Assembly (NCBI GenBank): GCA_902791865.1
Contig: CADAXK010000015.1
Location: 53,163-117,162, forward strand
Length of the DNA stretch: 64,000 nt
Direction: 5' to 3'
Origin: an uncultured Bacteroidia bacterium
GTDB taxonomy: Bacteria > Bacteroidota > Bacteroidia > Bacteroidales > ML635J-15
Made by a program: the position numbers and the translations under genes. Shown piece after piece: positions 51,494-58,800 of the stretch. The notes below the pieces were generated by a model. That model made no database searches. It saw nothing but the letters and a program-made list of their open reading frames with translations, and was not told the origin of the DNA. The first letter of the stretch is position 1, and each line of letters begins with the position of its first letter.

Positions 51494-54400
51494 ATGAATA
51501 GAATTTTATCATTTGTTTTTGTTGCTTGTCTTGCAATGCTGTCGTTGGGAGCATTTGCGCAGACGAATTACACGAAGGTTACAAGTGCCGACCAGATTTT
51601 TGCTGGTGGTAAGTACCTTATTGTTTATGAGGAAGGTAATCTTGCTTTAGATGGTAGCCTTTCAACATTGGATGCTGTTTCCAATACCAAACAAGTTACA
51701 ATATCTGGAAGCGCAATTTCTGTGACTGATAACAATTTCTACTTTACTTTAGGTGAAGTTGAAGGCGGTTATTCTGTTAAGTCGGCAAGCGGGTATTTCA
51801 TTGGCAACACAAGCGATGCAAATACAATTAAGTCAAGCCAAACGGAAGCATATCTTAATACAATTACTTTTAATCCAGATTCTGTTGAAATAGTTTCGGC
51901 AGGAACGCATCTGAGATACAACATAGCAAGTGGACAGACTCGTTTTAGATATTTTAAATCTGGTACTTATACGAACCAAAAGAAGATAGCCTTATATATT
52001 GATGCTGCTTCCCTCAGCACCGACCCAGCAATGACAGTAAGTGCTCCAGCAAATGGTTCATTCTTCTTTGCTAATTCAGTAAATGTTAACCTTACAGTTC
52101 GCCATTTCGACCTTGGAGCAGAAGGCAAGATTAAATATGCTCTCGACGATGGTGCTGCTCAGTATTCGACAACTGCAACATTCACCATCTCCGAAATTGA
52201 AGACGGCGAACACAATCTTGCACTCGAACTTGTTGACATGGAAAATGCATCGCTCGAAACATCAGTTACTGCAAATGTAACATTCACCACCGATGCCGAT
52301 TTCTCGACCTTGATGACAATTCCTGCTATTCAGGGTACTGCCGACGAAAACGCACAGAACGGAAACGTTGTTGCAACTCAAGGTATTGTTACTGCAAAGA
52401 CATCGTTCGGATTCTATATTCAGTCATCGACCGAAGCATACAGCGGACTATATATTTATTCCGTTGACAATTTGGCAAATGTTGAACTTGGCGACCAAGT
52501 TGTAGTTCGTGGTAAAATGGCAGAATTCAACGGTTTGACCGAAATGAGTGAAATTACAAATGTGGTTGTTAGAAGCAGTGACAATGAAATATTCGAGCCA
52601 ATTGAACTTACTCTTGGTAACGTTTCGGAACAATATGAATCAATGTTAGTTACAATAACAGGTACTCACAACGGCACAATGCTCGGTAATGCATGGCAGA
52701 TTGCAAACGATGCAGAAGAATCTGTTTATGTAGGTGTCGATTGCTTTGCATTCACTCCAACTGCCGAAATAGAATATGAAGTTACAGGCGTTCTGTCGTT
52801 CTCAAACAAGGAAACGTACAATGTAGGTTGGGTAATACTTCCGCGCAGTGCTGCAGACATAAACGAAAATGTTGATGGCATTGCTCTTCGCGTTCTTTCT
52901 CCTGCAGAAGGTTCAACCGTTATGGCCGACAATGTTGAAGTTCAGTTCCGCGTTTACAATTTCGTACTTGGAACCGACGGCAAGTTGAAATACACTTTGA
53001 ATGGTGGCGAAGCACAATATGTTACTTCCGAAGAACCATTTACAGTAAATAACCTTGCAAACGGAAGCAACACTTTGGCTTTCGAACTTGTAACTATGGA
53101 AAATGCATCATTGGAAACTCCAGTTACTGCAACCGTAACATTCGAGGCACGTACCAATGGACAACTTATGATTCGCGACATTCAGTACACCACTGCTGCC
53201 GACGGCGCATCGCCATACGCAGGACAGACTGTTACCTTAAGCGGAACAGTTACTGGTTTCAAATTAAGCCAGAATCAGGTAAAGGGATATTACATTCAGG
53301 ATGCAGAAGCAGCATGGAGCGGCATTTATGTTTACTCTTCAAGCAATACGCCTGCTCGCAACGACAGGGTAACTGTAACAGGTGCAGTTTCTGAATATTA
53401 TGGTTTGACCGAAATGACACAGAATTCGATAGAAAATCATGGCGCCAGCACTGCAATCGCTGCTGTACCAGCAAGCATAAGCGAAATTTCAGAGCAATAC
53501 GAAAGTGTTCTCGTTTCCGTATCGGGTGTTTGTACATCTGTTGTAAATAACGATACTTGGACGCTTAGCGACGGAAGCGACATAAAGATTTACGGACTGG
53601 AATACACTCCTACAGAAGGTACATCATACACGGTAACAGGTATCGTAGAATGGAATTCGTACAACAATGCCAACGAATGGGAACTCAAGCCACGCGATGT
53701 GAACGACATTGTAGCAGGTGCAGCAGTTCCTACCATTTCAATAACCAATCCTGCAAACGGAAGCATTATTTATGAAGCCGCTGTAAATGCAACAGTTCAA
53801 GTATTCAACTTTGAGGTTGGCACAGAAGGTAACATTTCGTTCTCTATTGATGAGGGCGAAGCAGTTACAGGAACAGAAACTTCACACGCATTCACAGACC
53901 TTACAAATGGAGAGCATACAATTCATGCAAGTTTGGTTTCAAACGACCAAAGCGTAATTGCATCGGCAACTTCAACATTCACAGTTAACCTTGCTGGTCC
54001 TACTTTCACAGCAATTCGCGACATACAGTACACAACCCAAGAAAGCGGTGATTCTCCATTGAATAACCAGACCGTATGGGTAAAGGGCGTTGTTACTTCA
54101 AACTTCATAAACACACGTTATAGTCCTGTTAAGGGATACTCGATTCAGGATGCAAACGAGGCTTGGGGCGGTATCTGGGTATTTGATTCGATAAATAATC
54201 CTAACATTGGAGATTCTGTCAAATTCCAGGCTACAGTAACCGAATATTATGGACTTACCGAACTGAAGAACGTTGCAAACTTTGAGGTTTTTGACATGGG
54301 TGTAATTACTCCTATTGATATTACTGCCAATGAAGCAGGAAACGAAGCTTATGAAGGTTGTTATGTTCGAGTAGAATGTGTTCGTAGTATAGGTAATACA

Positions 54401-54832
54401 ATGTCGCGCGGAGAATGGGAATGTGTTAATGAATCTAATGATACTGTTACTTTTAGAGATAGCTTCAGCGACGCATACACTATTGAGGCAAATAAGAATT
54501 ATCGTGTGTCTGGTGTAGTCGATTTCGGATTTGGTAAATATCGAGTCAATTATCAGGGAACAAGTTCTGATTATATCAATGCAAATTGCAACTTGGCAGT
54601 GGATGAAATTTCAGAAAATAGCATTGAGGTTTATCCTAATCCGACAACTGGCATGTTAAACATTGCAAATGCAGAAGGCAAGAGTATAGTTGTCATTAAT
54701 GCTCTCGGTCAGGTTGTTGCTCATATCGACAATGCTGCTGAAAATCAGACAATAGACTTGTCGAGGCTTTGCGATGGAACATATTTCGTCAAGATTGACG
54801 GAAATGTCGTAAAGATAAGTATGATAAGGTAA
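51494..54832 (+). CDS. Large T9SS-exported protein with three alternating module pairs
   Basis: The 1112-residue protein has a signal peptide (cleavage near GAFAQ), an N-terminal domain of about 160 residues, then three pairs of modules. Module A (start ANGSFFFANSVNVNLTV, LSPAEGSTVMADNVEVQF, NPANGSIIYEAAVNATVQ) is an immunoglobulin-like beta sandwich. Module B (IPAIQGTADENAQNG, IRDIQYTTAADGASP, IRDIQYTTQESGDSP) has an OB-like core with GYYIQDAEAAWSGIYVY and YYGLTEM, as in secreted nuclease-associated OB domains. A T9SS sorting domain ends it from about 1040 (VYPNPTTGMLNIANAEGK; LCDGTYFVKIDG). No enzyme active site was seen. Possibly a surface binding protein. Confidence 0.8.
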   Translation: MNRILSFVFVACLAMLSLGAFAQTNYTKVTSADQIFAGGKYLIVYEEGNLALDGSLSTLDAVSNTKQVTISGSAISVTDNNFYFTLGEVEGGYSVKSASGYFIGNTSDANTIKSSQTEAYLNTITFNPDSVEIVSAGTHLRYNIASGQTRFRYFKSGTYTNQKKIALYIDAASLSTDPAMTVSAPANGSFFFANSVNVNLTVRHFDLGAEGKIKYALDDGAAQYSTTATFTISEIEDGEHNLALELVDMENASLETSVTANVTFTTDADFSTLMTIPAIQGTADENAQNGNVVATQGIVTAKTSFGFYIQSSTEAYSGLYIYSVDNLANVELGDQVVVRGKMAEFNGLTEMSEITNVVVRSSDNEIFEPIELTLGNVSEQYESMLVTITGTHNGTMLGNAWQIANDAEESVYVGVDCFAFTPTAEIEYEVTGVLSFSNKETYNVGWVILPRSAADINENVDGIALRVLSPAEGSTVMADNVEVQFRVYNFVLGTDGKLKYTLNGGEAQYVTSEEPFTVNNLANGSNTLAFELVTMENASLETPVTATVTFEARTNGQLMIRDIQYTTAADGASPYAGQTVTLSGTVTGFKLSQNQVKGYYIQDAEAAWSGIYVYSSSNTPARNDRVTVTGAVSEYYGLTEMTQNSIENHGASTAIAAVPASISEISEQYESVLVSVSGVCTSVVNNDTWTLSDGSDIKIYGLEYTPTEGTSYTVTGIVEWNSYNNANEWELKPRDVNDIVAGAAVPTISITNPANGSIIYEAAVNATVQVFNFEVGTEGNISFSIDEGEAVTGTETSHAFTDLTNGEHTIHASLVSNDQSVIASATSTFTVNLAGPTFTAIRDIQYTTQESGDSPLNNQTVWVKGVVTSNFINTRYSPVKGYSIQDANEAWGGIWVFDSINNPNIGDSVKFQATVTEYYGLTELKNVANFEVFDMGVITPIDITANEAGNEAYEGCYVRVECVRSIGNTMSRGEWECVNESNDTVTFRDSFSDAYTIEANKNYRVSGVVDFGFGKYRVNYQGTSSDYINANCNLAVDEISENSIEVYPNPTTGMLNIANAEGKSIVVINALGQVVAHIDNAAENQTIDLSRLCDGTYFVKIDGNVVKISMIR

Positions 54833-54851
54833 CTGAAGATTTATGATAGGG

Positions 54852-54883
54852 AAGAGGAAGTCGTATGGCTTCCTCTTTTTTTG
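54852..54883 (+). terminator. Terminator after the large T9SS cargo gene
   Basis: AAGAGGAAG (54852-54860) pairs with CTTCCTCTT (54869-54877), followed by T residues. Confidence 0.85.
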
Positions 54884-54894
54884 TCAAAAAAAAC

Positions 54895-55145
54895 ATTGAA
54901 AAAACGTCCTTCGGGATTTGTAACCTTAGTTCGCTGCTTAAGCAGCAATCCGTAGCAAAACATCGATGATGGAGCAGTTTAATTATCAGCAAGTTAACAT
55001 TTTGATATAATTTTACATCATATAAATTTATATGATATAGTTTTATATGATATAATTTTATTACATCACGTCCTTCGGGATTTGTACTCCCGAAGGCTCG
55101 AATATAAGGATTTGTAATCCGAAACGGGTAGAACAATCTGCTGTT
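54895..55145. repeat. Repeat region on the left of the WYL-nuclease-HAD cassette
   Basis: Within this 363-bp gap, 54904-54972 has ACGTCCTTCGGGATTTG, a CTGCTTAAGCAG palindrome and AGCAATCCGTAGCAAAACAT. A second ACGTCCTTCGGGATTTG lies at about 55068, and 55129-55148 has AGAACAATCTGCTG. Between them is a 60-bp AT block with 'atatgatata' repeats (55015-55065). The same pieces, joined in one block, occur at 58594-58680 on the other side of the cassette. No gene was seen. Confidence 0.75.
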
Positions 55146-55195
55146 TTTGTTTCTGCACTAATTGGTCAGCAACAATATTTGGCTTTTCTTACTGT

Positions 55196-56077
55196 TCACA
55201 AAATCTTTTTGCTGTATTTCTTTACCATCTCCTTTGCATCCTTTAAGAGCCGTTTTCGCAACCAGTCCGGACTTACAACCTCGACCTCTGCCCCCATAGC
55301 TCTCAAGGCGTTGATAAAATCATCGGTTAGAACCAAACACAATTCGAACAAATTGGGGGCGACTTCTTTTTGTGTGCTATGAAGTGGCAATGAATTCAAA
55401 TATTTGGTGCGTAAGTCTGTGGTTCTCAATAGAATCTTTTCAGCTTTGCCATCATTCATTATCACACCGAAGTAGCGTGAAAAATAATCGTCTGCATAAA
55501 AATCGGCAGGCAATTTGAAAAACTTGTTGGTAATTTTCACATCATCCATACGGTCAAGCGCGTATAGGTGCAACGAAGTATGAAAATCGGTGTGAGCCAG
55601 CACATACCAGCGTCTGCCAAAGTAGCGCAGGGCGTAAGGCTCAATCTCAAATTCGCGTGCCGTTTGCATTTCGTAACTATGGTAGGTAATTAAGATGCGT
55701 TGACAATCACGCATGGCTGTTGTAATTTTCGACAGGAATTTGTTGCTAGACGTAGCAGCTTTTTCGAGAATTATGCGGTCGTTTAGGTCAAGGTTTTCGC
55801 TCATAAGGCGATTCACGGCGAAAGCGGAATACAACATTTCGTGTGTTTCCTTGCTGTTTTCAATATAGTACTTGTCCCTTTGCCGGTTGTATTTTATTTG
55901 AACCGAGAATATATCCTCGATAGCGGCTTTCGTCCTTATGAATGTGCGGCGCGGAATTTCCTCTTCATTCTCGCGTGCCAGTGATTCATTTATTTCTTTC
56001 AATGAATAGCCGTCTTTGCTGTTCAGCAGCAACTCCAACAACCAGACGTAACGTTTGAAAAGTGATGTAGGTGTCAT
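55196..56077 (-). CDS. WYL-domain transcriptional regulator
   Basis: The 293-residue protein has an N-terminal winged helix (about 1-75: LFKRYVWLLELLLNSKDGYS, IPRRTFIRTKAAIEDIF), a WYL domain (about 135-215) with EPYALRYFGRRWYVLAHTD, and a C-terminal WCX-like part ending DWLRKRLLKDAKEMVKKY. WYL regulators sense nucleic acids or nucleotides and often control anti-phage defence genes. It starts two bases after the nuclease gene stop and so is co-transcribed with it. Confidence 0.9.
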   Translation of the reverse strand: MTPTSLFKRYVWLLELLLNSKDGYSLKEINESLARENEEEIPRRTFIRTKAAIEDIFSVQIKYNRQRDKYYIENSKETHEMLYSAFAVNRLMSENLDLNDRIILEKAATSSNKFLSKITTAMRDCQRILITYHSYEMQTAREFEIEPYALRYFGRRWYVLAHTDFHTSLHLYALDRMDDVKITNKFFKLPADFYADDYFSRYFGVIMNDGKAEKILLRTTDLRTKYLNSLPLHSTQKEVAPNLFELCLVLTDDFINALRAMGAEVEVVSPDWLRKRLLKDAKEMVKKYSKKIL

Positions 56078-56079
56078 TG

Positions 56080-56961
56080 TTATATCAAATAACGGTTTTC
56101 AAGATAATCTAACCATGATTTAAAGTTATTATTTGGACAATGTTTGCGACATATAGATAAAAAATCCTCGTAAGTAATAGCAATAAAACTATCTTTCATT
56201 TTTAGCATATCACTGTATTCCTTGCATACTTTTGTAAAATGTTCATTGCCTTTTGGGAATAAAATAATTGATGTAGCATGTTCAACATCATTATTTATTT
56301 GTTTTACGCTTTCAGCTAATAAATGATTTCTCCATAATTGACGATAGTCGTCTTCTTTCATAAGATCTATGTTCCTCATATCAAAAATTCCACTTATATC
56401 TGAAACTTCATAATATCGTGAATTCTTATTATTGACATCCCGATCTTCCTTTGAATCTTTTTTTAGCGGATATGCCTTTTCTGTATATTTCACCTCAATT
56501 CCTAATATTCCTTTTGAACCATCCTTATGTATATATTCAACATAAGCATCAAATGATGTCCTGTCGTAGAGGTATTTCTTTTTAGGTTTAGGTGCATGTT
56601 CTATAATAATTCTCGAAACAGACCCGATAGTGTCTTTCAAAAAATGGTTGAGAACATTCTTAAAGAATTCAAAATCTTTTTCAAATGGGACAAATAAATT
56701 AAAAGGTATATGCTCGCTTCTTAAAATATCGGCGCATAGAGATTTGCGATAATTAGGATAGCGGTTCATTACAGAGATATCTGTTCCTTTGAAAATATTG
56801 AATCCTAAATGATTCTGTGGGTCAAAGAAATTTTTACCATTTTTTGCATCTTCTTCGCTTAGCCAAGTTTCATATTGGTCATAATTGATGCCAATATTTT
56901 CTTTTTTCCATTTAATCTGATGATCTTTCGCGTTTTTTTTGAATATATCCTCTTTTTTCAT
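56080..56961 (-). CDS. PGN_0703-type putative restriction endonuclease (PD-(D/E)XK fold)
   Basis: The 293-residue protein matches the PGN_0703 family in its N-terminal YETWLSEEDAKNGKNFF and in the nuclease core SFDAYVEYIHKDG with D138 and GILGIEVKYTEKAYPL with E156 and K158, the expected metal-binding trio. It may cut DNA. No methyltransferase or recognition subunit lies next to it. The DNA is more AT-rich than its neighbours and codons are AAA/ATT-rich, a sign of transfer. A TAACTTTG box (57016-57009, minus strand) gives its own promoter. The WYL gene follows after two bases. Confidence 0.82.
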   Translation of the reverse strand: MKKEDIFKKNAKDHQIKWKKENIGINYDQYETWLSEEDAKNGKNFFDPQNHLGFNIFKGTDISVMNRYPNYRKSLCADILRSEHIPFNLFVPFEKDFEFFKNVLNHFLKDTIGSVSRIIIEHAPKPKKKYLYDRTSFDAYVEYIHKDGSKGILGIEVKYTEKAYPLKKDSKEDRDVNNKNSRYYEVSDISGIFDMRNIDLMKEDDYRQLWRNHLLAESVKQINNDVEHATSIILFPKGNEHFTKVCKEYSDMLKMKDSFIAITYEDFLSICRKHCPNNNFKSWLDYLENRYLI

Positions 56962-57008
56962 ACTGTTAAATATTATTTGTAATTATATTTTTATATTTTG
57001 CCAAGCTA

Positions 57009-57016
57009 CAAAGTTA
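57009..57016 (-). promoter_or_regulatory. -7 promoter box of the nuclease-WYL operon
   Basis: TAACTTTG on the minus strand lies 47 bases before the nuclease ATG. It shows that the nuclease and WYL genes need not depend on the HAD gene promoter. Confidence 0.45.
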
Positions 57017-57038
57017 AAAAATCTTATTTTAATAATTA

Positions 57039-58025
57039 TTATTTTTGATTGATTTTCAAAATCTCCACCACCTTTTCCGCATCCTCCTCCGTAATTCCTA
57101 CTATCGGATCAATGCGGATAAAATGGTCTTCCTGCTCGGGCAGAACGTCCTTGAGGTCGTCCAAGATGACATAACGTTGTGCGTCCATGCCAACTCCAAG
57201 CACTTCGTTGAAATAGGCCTTGATTTCGTTTCCTCGGCTTGAACAGAACATATCTGCTGTAATCACATCCAATTTGCTCAAATCCGTTTCCAACAATTTG
57301 TCATCGTCCAGATGCATGGGCGTTATGCCCTCAATCCAACCCGGCAAGTCGCGGTCGTACCACATGCGTTGCAAATTGTCCAAGCCCATATAGCGCCATG
57401 AGGAACTGACTACAATACGAGCATCGGTTGCATCAATGATTTTCTGCAGGTTAGCTACTGATTCGGGATCAAACAAATGACCATATTTGTCCTTGTATGG
57501 CAAGTCTTGAGCCTTTAATTTTGCATAATATCTTTCGGTATTCAGCACGCCGTCGAAGTCAAGGAAAATCAGAGGATGGTCTTTTCCGTCAAGCTCAGCT
57601 TTGGCTTCTTTTTCCTTTTCAAAGCAGACATCCGCCGTTGTCCTGAAAATCCTTTGCTCGCCACGATTGCCTGTCGCTTGCCAATTTTGCAAATATGGAT
57701 TCTCTTTATCAACAAGGTAATCACAACTTTCCGTCAATGTGCTCATATCCGTGTCGAAAAACAGATTTTCCGAAATAGCAGGCAACATTCTGAAAACCTC
57801 CCTGCTTCCATCGAAGATTTCCTTGTTTTCCAAGTATTCATTCAATGTTCCCATTATGATGAATTTCTTTTCTTCAACGTGATGCAATACAGCCTCCTTC
57901 ATAAATCCATCAAGCACACCATTAAGCCTGCTTTCGTCGTAATTTGCACCGCTAGCCTTCAAATATGCCTCCAAATGTGGCATGTCATAGTAAAGTTCAA
58001 TTTTCCCGTTCATTTTTATATGCAT
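57039..58025 (-). CDS. HAD-superfamily protein with a 145-residue N-terminal extension
   Basis: The 328-residue protein has a C-terminal HAD domain (about 148-328) with the nucleophile motif FLDFDGVLN (D156, D158), a second motif in RIVVSSSWR and the acid pair in YVILDDLKDVL. The closest type known to me is the HAD domain found in 'Swiss army knife' RNA-repair proteins. The N-terminal 145 residues (MNGKIELYYDMPHLEAYLKA, then a helical part) have no recognised fold and may set the target. A TAACTTTG box at 58043-58036 on the minus strand lies 11 bases before the ATG at 58025; the fifth codon, an ATG at 58013, is also possible. It faces the nuclease-WYL pair 77 bases downstream. Confidence 0.78.
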   Translation of the reverse strand: MHIKMNGKIELYYDMPHLEAYLKASGANYDESRLNGVLDGFMKEAVLHHVEEKKFIIMGTLNEYLENKEIFDGSREVFRMLPAISENLFFDTDMSTLTESCDYLVDKENPYLQNWQATGNRGEQRIFRTTADVCFEKEKEAKAELDGKDHPLIFLDFDGVLNTERYYAKLKAQDLPYKDKYGHLFDPESVANLQKIIDATDARIVVSSSWRYMGLDNLQRMWYDRDLPGWIEGITPMHLDDDKLLETDLSKLDVITADMFCSSRGNEIKAYFNEVLGVGMDAQRYVILDDLKDVLPEQEDHFIRIDPIVGITEEDAEKVVEILKINQK

Positions 58026-58212
58026 TTATTTCGCACAAAGTTACGGTGTTTAATGTGCCATCGTGTGGCGCAGTAAAAAAAATTTTAATAATTTTTCGTT
58101 ACAAAAATAATCTTTTCCCCCCTCGTAATAACAGCCGTTCGGATTTTTAACTTTCAGACAATAAAATGAAAATTCAGCCGTTATATAGTAACGAATATTA
58201 AATATTAAAGCA

Positions 58213-58587
58213 ATGAAAAAATCGATTTTAATATCACTGCTTATTGCAACAATGGGTGTGATGATGCTAAACGGATGTCAAATAAAATCCTCATGCGAAG
58301 GTTGTGAAGGTGGAATGCAAGGTTATTTACAAATCCTCGACAAACCATATAAAACAGATTCTCGTTTTTATAAAGAAGGAGTGAAAATAACGGCTCATTT
58401 TTATGTGAATAAAAATCATGAAGGCCCAGTTTATTATATAACAGGGGAAGTACCTAAAAGGCTATCACCAAATGATTTGGTTTCTGTGAAACTAAGTAGT
58501 GTTTATCCTGAAGACGGTGGAATTATCCATGAAGACTTATCTGTTTGGATTTATAAATTGAATTGCTTTTGTGATTGGAATGAATAA
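58213..58587 (+). CDS. Small lipoprotein of unknown function
   Basis: The 124-residue product has a lipoprotein signal (ISLLIATMGVMMLNGC, cysteine at about 22) and a short cysteine-rich start (SSCEGCEGG) before one beta-rich domain (YKEGVKITAHFYVNKNHEGP, YYITGEVPKRLSPND) with two more cysteines at the end (LNCFCDWNE). The four cysteines could form disulfides. No family was recognised. It is AT-rich like the nuclease gene and points away from the HAD gene. The right repeat block starts just after its stop. Confidence 0.6.
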   Translation: MKKSILISLLIATMGVMMLNGCQIKSSCEGCEGGMQGYLQILDKPYKTDSRFYKEGVKITAHFYVNKNHEGPVYYITGEVPKRLSPNDLVSVKLSSVYPEDGGIIHEDLSVWIYKLNCFCDWNE

Positions 58588-58593
58588 ATCTTT

Positions 58594-58682
58594 TGTTCGT
58601 TCGGATTTAAAACCTTAAGCTCTCTGCTTGTAGCAGCAATCCGCAACAAAATATCAACGGCAGAACAATCTGCCTTTTTTTT
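58594..58682. repeat. Repeat region on the right of the accessory cassette
   Basis: The block has TTCGTTCGGATTTAAAACC, CTGCTTGTAGCAGCAATCCG, CAACAAAATATCAA and AGAACAATCTGCC in the same order as pieces seen at 54904-55148. The two sides differ in detail, so this is a repeat family and not a recent exact target duplication. Confidence 0.75.
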
Positions 58683-58800
58683 GTTCACATTCCCACAATT
58701 AAATTCCGTTGAAAAAAATCCATACAAATAAAATTGCGTACCCAAAATATTTATAATTTTACGCAAAATTTTTTAACGCAAACACTAATATAGAAATACA

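Noticed and set aside
55015..55065. Possible attachment site or replication origin in the AT block with 'atatgatata' units
   Set aside because: No integrase, replication gene or DnaA-box cluster is near; the block is just low-complexity sequence.
58588..58800. Glycine riboswitch before gcvP
   Set aside because: The gap holds a dispersed repeat block and AT-rich leader; the conserved glycine aptamer cores were not seen.
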